Shown: positions 29,881 through 39,534 of the stretch, piece after piece
Layout of the letters: the number at the start of each line of letters is the position of its first letter
Numbering within the stretch: position 1 is the stretch's first letter
Assembly: GCA_905182105.1 (NCBI GenBank)
Contig: CAJJAR010000021.1
Coordinates: forward strand, 87,900-151,899
Length of the DNA: 64,000 nucleotides
Source: an uncultured Paracoccaceae bacterium
Lineage (GTDB): Bacteria; Pseudomonadota; Alphaproteobacteria; Rhodobacterales; Rhodobacteraceae
Reading direction: 5' to 3'
Program-made: the position numbers and the translations under genes
The notes under the pieces: generated by a model
Databases searched by the model: none
The model's input: the letters and a program-made list of their open reading frames with translations, nothing else
What the model was told of the DNA's origin: nothing

Positions 29881-29910
29881 TTGACTCGGAATTTCTCCTC
29901 GCCTTATTGT
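29881..29910 (+). promoter_or_regulatory. Probable sigma-70-type promoter of ihfA
   Basis: TTGACT at 29881-29886 and TATTGT at 29905-29910 are 18 bases apart and lie 22 bases before the ihfA start, with AGGGGA as the ribosome binding site at 29921-29926. It is the clearest promoter-like arrangement in this cluster and would give ihfA and the MerR gene their own transcript. Confidence 0.45.
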
Positions 29911-29931
29911 GATACAAAATAGGGGAACAAC

Positions 29932-30234
29932 ATGACTGATAACACACTGACACGTATGGATCTTAGCGAAGCGGTTTTTCGCGAGGTTGGTTTATCACGT
30001 AACGAAAGTGCGCAGTTGGTAGAAAGTGTCTTGGATCATGTTTCTGACGCTTTGGTAAAAGGAGAACAGGTTAAAATTTCTTCCTTTGGTACGTTTTCAG
30101 TGCGCAGCAAATCTGCTCGTGTTGGAAGAAACCCAAAAACTGGTGAAGAAGTACCAATTAATCCGCGCCGCGTCCTTACATTCCGTCCGTCACATCTGAT
30201 GAAAGACCGTGTTGCTTCAGGCAACAAGTCTTAA
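29932..30234 (+). CDS. ihfA: Integration host factor subunit alpha
   Basis: The 100-residue DNA-bending protein has the HU/IHF fold with [60 protein letters not shown]. The arm sequence and the [10 protein letters not shown] ending point to the alpha subunit, which works as a heterodimer with IhfB. It precedes the MerR-type gene by three bases, a pairing widespread in alphaproteobacteria. Confidence 0.95.
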   Translation: MTDNTLTRMDLSEAVFREVGLSRNESAQLVESVLDHVSDALVKGEQVKISSFGTFSVRSKSARVGRNPKTGEEVPINPRRVLTFRPSHLMKDRVASGNKS

Positions 30235-30237
30235 TCT

Positions 30238-31428
30238 ATGACAAAGTCTGCGGACGCTTTTCGTACCATCTCAGAAGTTGCTGATTGGCTTGGCGTTCAG
30301 ACGCACGTTCTACGTTTTTGGGAAAGTAAGTTTACGCAAGTGAAGCCTGTAAAACGTGCAGGTGGTCGCCGGTATTACCGTCCTGCAGACATGCAACTGA
30401 TAGGTGGCATTCAAAAGCTCCTGCACGAAGATGGCCTTACAATTAAGGGCGTTCAGAAGATATTACGCGAAAAAGGCATGGCGCATGTGTCAGCCCTTTC
30501 TCCATCTGTCGACGGTGCCGAAGTCGAACCAATGGTTGTGGAACCAGAAGCGGCTATAACGATGGAAGCAGAGCCACAAACTGCAACAATCCTACCGCTT
30601 GTTACGAAGGCAAAAGTTAAAGAACCAACGGAACGACCCTCATTGACTATAGATGAAGTCACGTCAGAGGTTGAAATTGTGAGCGAAGAGAGCATTACAG
30701 AAACCGTCGAAACCACTACACTAAAAGATGGTGTGTGTGACTCGACCACAGAGATAGAAACTGTGACTCCTGTTGTGGTTGACACTGTGGACAAGACCGA
30801 ACTCGAGGAACTGCAGACCTCATCCGTCGACAGCAATTTTGAAGAACCTTTGGAAACGATCGAAGATGCACCAGCCGTGCAGGAACCAATCGAAGAGTTA
30901 CCAGAATCATCTGAAATCGAAGAGCACTTGGTCCCTGAACCGGTTGTGGAAGAGACATCCGATTCGGTTGAGCAGACCAAAGAAGTTTCGGTCGTCGATC
31001 CAGAACCTGCATTAAAACTAGCGCCAGAAGAACCTGTTGCTGACGCTATGGGTCTGCTACCCGTCATGCCAGCCTTCTTGAGCCGCTCGACACCGGAGCC
31101 AGCGGATACAGGGATGTCTGCGCCCAATGAGCCAGCCCCTGTCGTTGAACAACACGTCACGGAACAAGCAGAATCGCAAATGGCAGAAAACGAAGTTGAA
31201 GACGCCGTTGTTCCTGAAATAGAGACGACCAAATCGGAGGCACCTTCCCCGTTGGGCACAGACCTACCAGTACCGCAGGCTGAACACGAAATTCAAACCT
31301 CTCCACGTGCTCTAGCTGCGCTGTCTAAGGTCAATGTACTAACCTCTGAACAAGTGGCATCTATTGCGCCGCTTTTGGCGCAACTGCGCGATGCGCGTGA
31401 TCGCATGACGCTGGGCCGCAAAGAATAA
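30238..31428 (+). CDS. MerR-type regulator with long acidic C-terminal region
   Basis: The 396-residue protein has an N-terminal MerR winged helix ([45 protein letters not shown], residues about 8-75). About 270 residues of Glu/Val/Thr/Pro-rich, probably disordered sequence follow. A short conserved-looking end, [15 protein letters not shown] and [15 protein letters not shown], closes the protein. The effector-binding Cys of metal-sensing MerR proteins is absent. The target genes are unknown. The MerR gene next to ihfA is conserved in the group, though the acidic part varies in length. Confidence 0.9.
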   Translation: MTKSADAFRTISEVADWLGVQTHVLRFWESKFTQVKPVKRAGGRRYYRPADMQLIGGIQKLLHEDGLTIKGVQKILREKGMAHVSALSPSVDGAEVEPMVVEPEAAITMEAEPQTATILPLVTKAKVKEPTERPSLTIDEVTSEVEIVSEESITETVETTTLKDGVCDSTTEIETVTPVVVDTVDKTELEELQTSSVDSNFEEPLETIEDAPAVQEPIEELPESSEIEEHLVPEPVVEETSDSVEQTKEVSVVDPEPALKLAPEEPVADAMGLLPVMPAFLSRSTPEPADTGMSAPNEPAPVVEQHVTEQAESQMAENEVEDAVVPEIETTKSEAPSPLGTDLPVPQAEHEIQTSPRALAALSKVNVLTSEQVASIAPLLAQLRDARDRMTLGRKE

Positions 31429-31485
31429 CCAAGTGCCAATTCCCTCTTGCCTCAAGCCACAAATCGCGTATGACATCTCACAAGT

Positions 31486-31562
31486 CGGGCTATGGCGCAG
31501 TCTGGTAGCGCGTCCGTCTGGGGGACGGAAGGTCGCAGGTTCGAGTCCTGCTAGCCCGACCA
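31486..31562 (+). tRNA. tRNA-Pro (anticodon GGG)
   Basis: A full cloverleaf can be folded. The acceptor CGGGCTA pairs with TAGCCCG and a genomic ACCA follows. The D arm is GCGC/GCGC. The anticodon stem TCCGT/ACGGA carries the loop CTGGGGG, giving anticodon GGG. The T arm GCAGG/CCTGC has the loop TTCGAGT. It reads CCC and CCU proline codons. It lies between the MerR gene and dcd, and a terminator-like hairpin follows. Confidence 0.96.
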
Positions 31563-31577
31563 ATTATAGACTTGCTC

Positions 31578-31609
31578 AAACCGCCCGTACCTTCGGTGTG
31601 CGGGCGTTT
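31578..31609 (+). terminator. Hairpin downstream of tRNA-Pro
   Basis: AAACCGCCCG and CGGGCGTTT pair with one bulged C around a short TACCTTCGGTG apex, starting 16 bases after the tRNA. A GGCGTTT follows. It would end the tRNA transcript before dcd. Confidence 0.55.
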
Positions 31610-31633
31610 GGCGTTTAAACAAGAGTGAATTTT

Positions 31634-32704
31634 ATGACCGGTGTCATTCCAAATCAGCAGATCAGCGAAATGATCCGAAGTGGGCAAATCAACGCTGCTC
31701 AATCGGTTATTGATGCGCAAATCCAACCAGCCAGCCTTGATCTTCGTCTGGGTAATGTTGCTTATCGCGTGCGCGCTTCGTTCCTTACGGGCCACAGTTC
31801 TAAGGTCACCGATCGATTGAAAGAGTTTGAAATGCACCGCGTCGACCTTACAGATGGTGCTGTTTTGGAAAAAGGCTGCGTTTATGTGGTGCCGTTGATG
31901 GAAAGCCTTGCGTTGCCTGAAGGTATGAACGCAGTTGCCAATGCCAAGAGCTCTACCGGTCGCCTTGATCTGCTGACCCGCACGATTACAGATGGTGGGA
32001 CTGAATTTGATCGTATTCCGTCTGGCTACACTGGCCCATTGTACGCTGAAATCTGCCCACGTTCCTTTTCTGTGTTGGTCCGCCCAGGTATGCGCCTAAA
32101 CCAAATTCGTTTCCGTACTGGACATGCTGTACTGGACGACGCCGCATTGGCTAACCTTCACGCCGAAATCCCATTGGTGAACGGCGATCCAGTGATCGAT
32201 GACGGCTTGGGCTTTTCCGTTGATTTGAACCTGCCGGGCTCAACACTGGTGGGATACCGAGCAAAGCCTCACACAGGTGTCATCGATTTGGACCTGATCG
32301 GGCATTACGATCCAACCGACTATTGGGAAGAAGTACACAGTAGGGATGGTCATATCATCCTTGATCCAGGCGCGTTCTATATCTTGGTAAGTCGTGAAGC
32401 CGTTTGCATTCCGCCGGACTATGCTGCGGAAATGGCACCCTATCTTGCCATGGTTGGCGAATTCCGCGTGCACTATGCAGGATTCTTTGACCCCGGGTTT
32501 GGACACGATTCAGCTGGTGGTGCAGGATCACGCGGCGTATTGGAAGTACGCTGCCACGAAGCCCCGTTCGTCTTAGAACATGGCCAAGTGGTTGGGCGAT
32601 TAGTATATGAGAAGATGGCTGAAGCCCCTACTCAGCTGTACGGCGTCAGCATAGCCTCAAATTACCAAGGTCAAGGCCTTAAGTTGTCTAAGCACTTCAA
32701 ATAA
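31634..32704 (+). CDS. dcd: 2'-deoxycytidine 5'-triphosphate deaminase (long form)
   Basis: The 356-residue protein belongs to the dUTPase/dCTP-deaminase fold family. It has QIQPASLDLRLGNVAYRVRA near the start, NAKSSTGRLDLLTRTITDGG (the active-site block), GPLYAEICPRSFSVLVRPGM, LNQIRFR, and a second similar half with CIPPDYAAEMAPYLAM and GVLEVRCHEAPFVLEHGQ. At roughly twice the length of E. coli Dcd it is the alphaproteobacterial long version. It deaminates dCTP to dUTP for thymidylate supply. ATG at 31634 is preferred over the GTG at 31625. Confidence 0.9.
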   Translation: MTGVIPNQQISEMIRSGQINAAQSVIDAQIQPASLDLRLGNVAYRVRASFLTGHSSKVTDRLKEFEMHRVDLTDGAVLEKGCVYVVPLMESLALPEGMNAVANAKSSTGRLDLLTRTITDGGTEFDRIPSGYTGPLYAEICPRSFSVLVRPGMRLNQIRFRTGHAVLDDAALANLHAEIPLVNGDPVIDDGLGFSVDLNLPGSTLVGYRAKPHTGVIDLDLIGHYDPTDYWEEVHSRDGHIILDPGAFYILVSREAVCIPPDYAAEMAPYLAMVGEFRVHYAGFFDPGFGHDSAGGAGSRGVLEVRCHEAPFVLEHGQVVGRLVYEKMAEAPTQLYGVSIASNYQGQGLKLSKHFK

Positions 32705-32754
32705 AGCTTAAATCTTGCCAGTTAGCGGCGGTTATCGCAACCTGTTGGGTTGCC

Positions 32755-32904
32755 TTAGTCGTCGATTTCGCCCTGTGGTGGCTGTTTTCCACAGCGCTTG
32801 GACATCATGCTGGATCCAGCGTTCAAACCGCTATCGATGCCTTAGTGGATCACACGTTTCACAATCTGACGAATGATCACATTGATAATGTGGTTCTTAT
32901 TCAT
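32755..32904 (-). pseudogene. Tiny basic protein gene broken by an in-frame TAA
   Basis: From ATG at 32904 (GGGAAA upstream) the frame encodes MNKNHIINVIIRQIVKRVIH, then TAA at 32844-32842, then in the same frame GIDSGLNAGSSMMSKRCGKQ and PPQGEIDD before a natural TAA at 32757-32755. The two halves make a 49-codon basic/amphipathic protein of the kind often found downstream of scpB in roseobacters. I take the internal stop as a nonsense mutation. A functional 20-residue peptide is the alternative. The function of the family is unknown. Confidence 0.55.
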
Positions 32905-32963
32905 GTGTCGTTTCCCTAACTGCTTCATGCACTCCATATACCGAAACTATAGTGATAATCAGA

Positions 32964-33620
32964 TCAATCTTCAAAAAGTTCTGACTGGCCTTCATTCGTG
33001 TCATCTTCGTCGTCCATGTCGCCCGGCCCTGGTACAGTCCCGGGTGGAGGTCTATTTTCCAAAAGTCCTGCGGAGCGGAGTTCTTTTAGCCCTGGAAGAT
33101 CACGTGCAGTCTCAAGCCCAAAGTGACCTAAGAAGTTTTGGGTCACAACGAACGTCACGGGGCGCCCGGGCGTCATCTTGCGCCTGCCAAAACGGATCCA
33201 TTCCATTTCAAGCAACTGATCAACCGTTCCGCGGCTTACAGATACACCGCGGATCTCTTCAATTTCCGAGCGTGTCACAGGCTGGTGATAGGCGATGATC
33301 GCCAGTGTCTCGATCGCAGCCCGACTTAATTTGCGGGTCTCAACCGTTTCCTTTTGCATGAGGAAACCAAGGTCAGGTGAGGTGCGCATGGTCCATGCAT
33401 CCCCCACCTTGCTCAGGTTCACACCGCGCCCCTCGTAGCGTTTACGCAGGTGCACAATCGCCCCTGCCGCGTCGCAACCATGGGGCATACGTGCTTCAAG
33501 CTCTCTCACCGTTACAGGTTCTGCACTGGCAAAAAAGATCGCCTCAACCATGCGTTCCTGCTCGACCATAGGCGGAGCCTCAAAAAGGCTTTCCGCATTC
33601 AATTCAATATCTTCAGTCAC
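32964..33620 (-). CDS. scpB: Segregation and condensation protein B
   Basis: The 218-residue protein has the paired winged-helix pattern of ScpB: MVEAIFFASAEPVTVRELEA, SPDLGFLMQKE, LSRAAIETLAIIAYHQPVTR, EIEEIRGVSVSRGTVDQLLE and PVTFVVTQNFLGHFGLE. An acidic tail ends the chain. It binds ScpA and Smc to form the chromosome-organising condensin. The start overlaps the scpA stop by four bases. Confidence 0.95.
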   Translation of the reverse strand: MTEDIELNAESLFEAPPMVEQERMVEAIFFASAEPVTVRELEARMPHGCDAAGAIVHLRKRYEGRGVNLSKVGDAWTMRTSPDLGFLMQKETVETRKLSRAAIETLAIIAYHQPVTRSEIEEIRGVSVSRGTVDQLLEMEWIRFGRRKMTPGRPVTFVVTQNFLGHFGLETARDLPGLKELRSAGLLENRPPPGTVPGPGDMDDEDDTNEGQSELFED

Positions 33621-34405
33621 TGTCTTAAAGTCCTTTTACGCAACTCAATCGGTGCAAAGCTTTCGGATTGGCGAATATCCAAATGGCCCTCTTTAACCAG
33701 TTCCAGCGAAGCTGCAAATGTCGCCGCCGTTGCGGAGCGCCGTCTGACCGGATCATTTGCCCATCCGTCAGGAAGGCAGCTGACGATATCAGTCCATTCT
33801 CCTGTGTAGCCAATTAACTCGCGCATCCGTTCCAATGCCTGTTCCATTGTGAAGACACTGTCACGATCCATCACAAACGGACGGAAATCATCGCGGGTTC
33901 TAAGGCGTGCATAGCCTTGCATCAAATCCAATAAGGTGGCAGTATAGGTAACCTTTTTGACCCGCTCGACCACTTCGATCTGACCACGCGCAAAGAAATC
34001 ACGGCCCAATTGATCACGACCCACTAGGCGTGCCGCGCCGTCGCGCATGGCTTGCAGCCGTTCCAATTGAAGAGCCAAGTGTGCAGCCAGTTCTTCACCA
34101 GACGGACCTTCCTCAGACGGATCAGGCGGCAATAACAATCGTGATTTAAGGAATGCCAACCACGCTGCCATCACCAGATAGTCAGCGGCTAGTTCAAGGC
34201 GCAGCGCCTTAGCCTTTTCAACAAAAGCAAGATATTGATGTGCCAATTCAAGCACTGAAATCTTGCGCAAATCAACCTTTTGGGTGCGACTTAGTGTCAG
34301 CAAAAGGTCCAACGGTCCCTCAAACCCATCGACATCAATGATCAACGCTTCGGCGGCCACCCTTTCGGCGACGGCGATACGTTCTTTTTCAAAAATGTCT
34401 TCCAT
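33617..34405 (-). CDS. scpA: Segregation and condensation protein A
   Basis: The 262-residue kleisin has the diagnostic FEGPLDLLLTLSRTQKVDLR, then ISVLELAHQYLAFVEKAKAL, DYLVMAAWLAFLKSRLLLPP, and a C-terminal winged helix ending VKEGHLDIRQSESFAPIELR. It links the Smc heads with ScpB. It sits four bases after nagZ and overlaps scpB, matching the SPOR-nagZ-scpA-scpB order known from related genomes. Confidence 0.95.
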   Translation of the reverse strand: MEDIFEKERIAVAERVAAEALIIDVDGFEGPLDLLLTLSRTQKVDLRKISVLELAHQYLAFVEKAKALRLELAADYLVMAAWLAFLKSRLLLPPDPSEEGPSGEELAAHLALQLERLQAMRDGAARLVGRDQLGRDFFARGQIEVVERVKKVTYTATLLDLMQGYARLRTRDDFRPFVMDRDSVFTMEQALERMRELIGYTGEWTDIVSCLPDGWANDPVRRRSATAATFAASLELVKEGHLDIRQSESFAPIELRKRTLRQ

Positions 34406-34409
34406 GACT

Positions 34410-35420
34410 TTATTGCGCCAATGCGCCCCCGCCTAACAGCGTTTCAAGTTCGGCGTCTAAGGTAGCAATGTCAATCAAATCTGGTGTTTTGCGCATCTTA
34501 ACGGCACGGATAGCGCGTTTTTGGGCTATATCTGTCATTTCACCAGCGGCCTGTGCCACCTGTGTACGTTCACTTAGGGTCCCGTTGCAATGCAAGATCA
34601 CGTCACAACCCGCTTCGATTGATGCACGACTGAGCGTTCCCAGATCGCCGCTGAGGGCTTTCATCGAAATATCATCAGTCATGAGCAAACCATCAAAACC
34701 GATATCTATACGAATTATGTCCATGACTGTTTTGGACAATGTCGCAGGCGCCTCGTCGATCTCACTGTAAACAAGGTGCGCCGTCATCCCCATTGGGAGA
34801 TCATTCAACGTCTTGAATGGCGCAAAATCTTGGGTATCCAAGCTATCGCGCGGCGCGTCTACTTTGGGTAGGTCAAAATGGCTATCAGCGGTCGCGCGAC
34901 CATGTCCCGGGATATGCTTAACGACAGGCAGAACACCGCCGTCTAGCAGACCGTCCGCAGCCGCACGTCCCATTGCAGAAACCGTTAAAGCATCAGTGCC
35001 ATAGCAACGGTTACGTAAAAACGAATGGGTGTCGGTGTTGGCAACATCGACCATTGGCGCACAATTACTGTCGATACCGATATAGCGCAGCTCATGCGCA
35101 ATGATACGGTGGCGCAGGTACATAGCGCGTTGGGCGTTCTCGCCAGCCGCAGTGATAAAGTCCAAGGGTGGCAACCATTCGCGCCACGCTGGACTGCGCA
35201 GTCGTTGGACACGCCCACCTTCTTGGTCGATTGTGATCGGGCATTCCCAACCTACAGCCTCGCGATAGTCATCGCAAAGCATGCGCACTTGATCAGGTGT
35301 ATCAATATTACGGGCAAAAAGGATGAAACCGAAAGGGCTCACATCCCGAAACAACGCCACTTCATCTGCTGTCAGCCGAAGGCCATCCCCATTAAGGATG
35401 GTCGCGCCAAAACGGTTCAT
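34410..35420 (-). CDS. nagZ: Beta-N-acetylhexosaminidase NagZ
   Basis: The 336-residue family-3 glycoside hydrolase has PFGFILFARNIDTPDQVR, PITIDQEGGRVQRLR, CAPMVDVANTDTHSFLRNRC, the catalytic-loop block KHIPGHGRATADSHFDLP and the nucleophile region LMTDDISMKALSG. It removes N-acetylglucosamine from anhydromuropeptides in peptidoglycan recycling, complementing anmK in this window. ATG at 35420 overlaps the stop of the SPOR gene (ATGA); the longer frame to 35441 is not needed. Confidence 0.95.
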   Translation of the reverse strand: MNRFGATILNGDGLRLTADEVALFRDVSPFGFILFARNIDTPDQVRMLCDDYREAVGWECPITIDQEGGRVQRLRSPAWREWLPPLDFITAAGENAQRAMYLRHRIIAHELRYIGIDSNCAPMVDVANTDTHSFLRNRCYGTDALTVSAMGRAAADGLLDGGVLPVVKHIPGHGRATADSHFDLPKVDAPRDSLDTQDFAPFKTLNDLPMGMTAHLVYSEIDEAPATLSKTVMDIIRIDIGFDGLLMTDDISMKALSGDLGTLSRASIEAGCDVILHCNGTLSERTQVAQAAGEMTDIAQKRAIRAVKMRKTPDLIDIATLDAELETLLGGGALAQ

Positions 35421-36412
35421 CGTGTGACTACTGGAATGCAATCTGCGTTCTCAGCCAAAAGTGCGGAACAGAAACGACGTGCATCACTTAGGTCAGAAAA
35501 ACCCATCGCGCGAAGGCGATAGAATGTACGGCCACCACTATTAGCCTTTTGAACTATGCGGGTTTTGCCTTGAAGGAAATCACCAAAGCGGCCCTCAATT
35601 TTGTCCCACTGGCTGCGCGCCACTTCGGCGCTATCGAATGCCCCAAGCTGAACCAGGCGTGTTCCAGCAGGCACTGATTTTGGATCCACATCGGTAACGG
35701 CTGTCTTAGCAGGTGCAGACACCAGAATCACGGCAGCAGGTGCTGAAGCTGGGCGTAACAGTGGGCGTAAAGAGTAACGCAAGCCTGCGGCTTGGATCGC
35801 TATATTCTCAGTCACATTCGCTAAAGCAACAGTTGTCGCTGCGCCCACAACTTTTGCGCCAGTCGTAGTATTTAACACATCCGCGCCTTGGGTCAGCTGG
35901 CGCACCAAATCTTCAACGCTTCCAGCTTCTGGTGTGGTTGAAGTTGTGTCGACAGCAACGGCTTCAATTGGATTAGAGATGGCAGCGGACAAATCCAGTG
36001 GCGCAGGCTGTTGCACCTGTGCAACCACTTGAGCAGAAACTGGGGTATCTTCGACAGCCAGAGCGACCGGCTTAGGGGCCAAAACCAACGTGTCTGTTGG
36101 CGCTGTGGCAGTGCCAGCCGCTGCGACTTCGTTTACAGAAAGCCCTAGGTTCAAGGCAAGTTCGCCACCTGGATTGTCCGGAAGAACGCGCATCTCACCA
36201 CTGATCGCCTGAACGACAGGTAGCCCTGTCACGTCACGGACCATCAACTTGTACCCCCAAACGCCAACGCCAATTATCAACGCTACAGAAAGACCTGCAG
36301 CAACCATATTAGTGATGTTGTTCAATGAACTAGCCGATATAATTGGTGATGAAGCACCCACAGATGCATAACCGTGACCACCCATATTATGGGAATAAGG
36401 AACGTTTGTCAT
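35417..36412 (-). CDS. SPOR-domain inner-membrane protein
   Basis: The 331-residue protein has a short cytoplasmic N-terminus, one membrane helix (about residues 35-57, NMVAAGLSVALIIGVGVWGY), and a long Ala/Val/Pro-rich periplasmic linker. A C-terminal SPOR domain (about 255-331) contains GTRLVQLGAFDSAEVARSQW and YRLRAMGFSDLSDARRFCSA. SPOR domains bind denuded glycan strands at the division site. It lies between argS and nagZ, coupled to nagZ by a four-base overlap, so septal wall sensing and wall recycling genes share a transcript. Confidence 0.9.
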   Translation of the reverse strand: MTNVPYSHNMGGHGYASVGASSPIISASSLNNITNMVAAGLSVALIIGVGVWGYKLMVRDVTGLPVVQAISGEMRVLPDNPGGELALNLGLSVNEVAAAGTATAPTDTLVLAPKPVALAVEDTPVSAQVVAQVQQPAPLDLSAAISNPIEAVAVDTTSTTPEAGSVEDLVRQLTQGADVLNTTTGAKVVGAATTVALANVTENIAIQAAGLRYSLRPLLRPASAPAAVILVSAPAKTAVTDVDPKSVPAGTRLVQLGAFDSAEVARSQWDKIEGRFGDFLQGKTRIVQKANSGGRTFYRLRAMGFSDLSDARRFCSALLAENADCIPVVTR

Positions 36413-36489
36413 TTTTGCCTCATTGCCCGTTTGGGTACATTGCCCAACGGATCTACTGAATTATGCCTGTTCAGCCGAGGCGGTTATTT

Positions 36490-38235
36490 TTAACGCATCT
36501 CTTCGGCTGGCTCTACACCTAGAATACCAAGGCCTGCAGCTATTACAACAGCCGCTGAACGTGCTAGGGCGATTTTTGCTAGGGATGTCTTTGGATCATC
36601 CTGCAAGAAGCGTAATCCAGGCAATTCATTGCCACGGTTCCACAACCCGTGAAACTCGCCCGCCAGCTCATAAAGGTAGAATGCAATGCGGTGCGGTTCG
36701 TTGCTGCGCGCAGCTGTTTCCAGCAAACGTGGCCATTCAGCCAGCTTAGCCGCCAGCGTCAATTCAGATTCGTGATTGATCAGTGTCAGATCAGCAGTAG
36801 CCAATGTTGCGTCATCAACCGCGACGCCCGCTTCAACCGCTTTGCGCAAAACTGAGTTCACACGCGCGTGGGCGTATTGAACGTAGAACACAGGATTGTC
36901 GCGGCTTTGCTCTAGAACTTTGGCAAAATCAAAATCAAGCGGCGCATCGTTTTTGCGCGTTAGCATTACAAAACGGGTTACATCAGACCCAACCTGATCA
37001 ACCACATCGCGCAGGCTTATGAACGTCCCTGCCCGCTTGGACATTTTGAACGGTTCACCATCTTTGAAAAGCTTTACCAGTTGTGTCAGCTTGATATCGA
37101 GCGGCACAGTGCCACCAGACAATGCAGACACAGCAGCCTTCATCCGCTTTACATAGCCGCCGTGATCAGCACCAAAAACGTCAATCAACAGGTCATAGCC
37201 ACGTTCAACCTTGTCAAAGTGGTATGCAATGTCAGGGGCAAAGTATGTCCACGCGCCATCAGACTTTTTCACAGGACGATCTACGTCATCACCGTGTTCG
37301 GTTGATTTGAACAAGGTTTGCTCGCGTGGTTCCCAATCCCCAGGCTTTTTGCCTTTTGGTGGCTCAAGCACGCCTTCATAAATCAGGCCCTTGTCCTCAA
37401 GCGACTTGATAGATTTTTCGATTAGACCGGAACCGTACAATGATTTCTCTGAAAAGAAGCGGTCCATTTTGATGCCAAGCTGCGCAAGGTCGGAACGGAT
37501 CAGATCCATCATCGCCTCAGTTCCGAACTCACGGACATCTTGCAACCAAACGTCTTCGCCTTTGCCAACGTAGGCACCACCAACCTTAGCTTTCAGCGCC
37601 TCACCGGTCGCGATCAAATAATCGCCCGGGTATGTGCCGTCCTCAAACGCAACCTCTTGGCCGTGGGCCTCAAGATAACGCAGGTATACGGAACGGGCCA
37701 ACACATCGACCTGCGCACCGCCGTCATTGATGTAGTATTCACGTGTGACGTCATAGCCCGCGAAATCTAGCATAGATGCTAGTGCGTCCCCAAAGACAGC
37801 ACCACGCGTGTGGCCAACGTGCAAAGGGCCCGTTGGATTTGCGCTGACATATTCAACGTTAACCTTTTTGTTCTCACCCATAGTGGAGCGGCCAAAATCA
37901 GTACCTGCTTTAAGCACAGCGCTGATGACGCTCTGCCAAAGAGAAGCAGTAAGACGAAGATTTAGGAAACCAGGCCCTGCGACTTCAGCAGCAGTAATCC
38001 GATCGTCGGCTGCCAAACGTGCCGCCAATGCGTCCGCAATATCACGTGGTTTAAGACCTGCAGGCTTGGCCAAAACCATCGCCGCATTGGTTGCCATATC
38101 GCCATGTGATGAATCGCGCGGTGGTTCTACCGTCACATTGTCAAAGCTAAGGCCAGAGGGCAACTGCCCTGCGTCAACCATGGCGTTGAGGTCAGCAATC
38201 ACTTGGGTACGGATATCGGCAAACAGGTTCATCAA
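36490..38235 (-). CDS. argS: Arginyl-tRNA synthetase
   Basis: The 581-residue class I synthetase has the N-terminal additional domain, the HIGH-type motif in [20 protein letters not shown] (about residue 135), [10 protein letters not shown], and the KMSKS-type loop [18 protein letters not shown] (about 390). A DALR anticodon-binding domain ends the protein. It charges tRNA-Arg. It precedes the SPOR gene by 77 bases on the same strand. Length and motifs are intact. Confidence 0.96.
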   Translation of the reverse strand: MMNLFADIRTQVIADLNAMVDAGQLPSGLSFDNVTVEPPRDSSHGDMATNAAMVLAKPAGLKPRDIADALAARLAADDRITAAEVAGPGFLNLRLTASLWQSVISAVLKAGTDFGRSTMGENKKVNVEYVSANPTGPLHVGHTRGAVFGDALASMLDFAGYDVTREYYINDGGAQVDVLARSVYLRYLEAHGQEVAFEDGTYPGDYLIATGEALKAKVGGAYVGKGEDVWLQDVREFGTEAMMDLIRSDLAQLGIKMDRFFSEKSLYGSGLIEKSIKSLEDKGLIYEGVLEPPKGKKPGDWEPREQTLFKSTEHGDDVDRPVKKSDGAWTYFAPDIAYHFDKVERGYDLLIDVFGADHGGYVKRMKAAVSALSGGTVPLDIKLTQLVKLFKDGEPFKMSKRAGTFISLRDVVDQVGSDVTRFVMLTRKNDAPLDFDFAKVLEQSRDNPVFYVQYAHARVNSVLRKAVEAGVAVDDATLATADLTLINHESELTLAAKLAEWPRLLETAARSNEPHRIAFYLYELAGEFHGLWNRGNELPGLRFLQDDPKTSLAKIALARSAAVVIAAGLGILGVEPAEEMR

Positions 38236-38298
38236 TTTAGTCCTAATACGGGTCGGATGCGGTTTAGCACTTACGTGCCTAAGGTCAACGGGCGTCGG

Positions 38299-39438
38299 CT
38301 AGTGCTTGCCCAAGATACGTTCATATTCGAGCAATGCATAGCGGTCTGTCATACCTGAGATGTAATCGCAGACACGGCGTGCAATGGCGGTCTTGTCAGC
38401 ACCCTGTAGTTCCTCATGCCAATTGGCGGGCAATTGAGAAGGATCATTCAGGAACAAGGGGAACAATTCGCGGATCACTGCTGTTACTTCTGCCCTCTTC
38501 GCCATCACCGCAGGTGCGCGGTACATCTGGTTGAACAGGAAGGAACGGATTTCGCGAAGATCTGCAAAGACCCCTTCGGAGAAACGGATGACTGGGTGGC
38601 CCAAATGACGAATATCACGGGCGGATGTCGCACCACTTTCGTCCAAGATCACGCGCGAGGTCGAAATCACATCGCTGACCATTACGCCAAACACACGGCG
38701 CAAAGCCTCGTGACGGCGTCTATCTGTTTCAAGGTTGGAATAGGCCGCATCCACTTCTGCAAATGCTTCACCGATAATGGGCAGCCTCATTATGTCGGCG
38801 TCTGTAAATAGCCCTGCTCGCAAACCGTCGTGTAGATCATGGTTATTATAGGCAATATCGTCAGACAACGCTGCGGCTTGCGCCTCAGCACTTGCATGGG
38901 TGTAAAGTTCTAGATCATGTGTCGCGTCATATTCAGCCAGCGCATAGGGTAGCTCGCCCACAACAGGACCGTTGTGTTTTGCGATTCCTTCTAAGCATTC
39001 CCATGTCAGGTTTAGGCCATCAAACTCAGCATAATGACGTTCTAAATCGGTAACGATTTTAATGGCTTGAGCGTTGTGATCAAAGCCTCCGTAAGGATCC
39101 ATCATCTCGTGCAACACGTCCTCGCCTGCATGCCCAAAGGGCGGATGGCCAAGGTCATGAGCGAGTGCAACAGCTTCTGTGAGCTCGCCGTTCAGACCCA
39201 GTGCACCTGCAATCGTGCGGGCCACTTGGGCTACCTCAATCGAGTGAGTCAGGCGCGTGCGAAAATAATCGCCTTCGTGTTCAACGAAAACTTGGGTTTT
39301 GTGTTTCAACCGGCGAAAGGCGCTGGCGTGAATGATACGGTCCCTATCACGTTGAAAACATGATCGAAAAATAAACTCTTCTTCCGCTACACGCCGTCCC
39401 TTGCTGTGTAGTGGATCAGAGGAAAATGGTGCCTGCAT
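38299..39438 (-). CDS. dgt: Deoxyguanosinetriphosphate triphosphohydrolase-like protein
   Basis: The 379-residue HD-domain enzyme has FQRDRDRIIHASAFRRLKHK, YFRTRLTHSIEVAQVAR (first metal His), LAHDLGHPPFGHAGEDVL (the HD pair) and SDDIAYNNHDLHDGL (last Asp). It hydrolyses dNTPs to nucleosides plus tripolyphosphate. ATG at 39438 is the most likely start, since family members begin shortly before a SKGR-type block; the frame reaches 39540 into the divergent gene. Confidence 0.93.
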   Translation of the reverse strand: MQAPFSSDPLHSKGRRVAEEEFIFRSCFQRDRDRIIHASAFRRLKHKTQVFVEHEGDYFRTRLTHSIEVAQVARTIAGALGLNGELTEAVALAHDLGHPPFGHAGEDVLHEMMDPYGGFDHNAQAIKIVTDLERHYAEFDGLNLTWECLEGIAKHNGPVVGELPYALAEYDATHDLELYTHASAEAQAAALSDDIAYNNHDLHDGLRAGLFTDADIMRLPIIGEAFAEVDAAYSNLETDRRRHEALRRVFGVMVSDVISTSRVILDESGATSARDIRHLGHPVIRFSEGVFADLREIRSFLFNQMYRAPAVMAKRAEVTAVIRELFPLFLNDPSQLPANWHEELQGADKTAIARRVCDYISGMTDRYALLEYERILGKH

Positions 39439-39534
39439 TGAGCACTGGTCCTTGTCGCCTGTCCTATGGCCCTCTATATTGGTTAATAGACGATAATGAA
39501 ACCGGCCATTGGTCGACCATTCGGAGCTTTCCCC

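Noticed and set aside
30453..31259. 268-codon Ser/Thr-rich open frame opposite the MerR gene.
   Set aside because: It is the mirror of the Glu/Val-rich coding repeat of the real gene and has no independent support.
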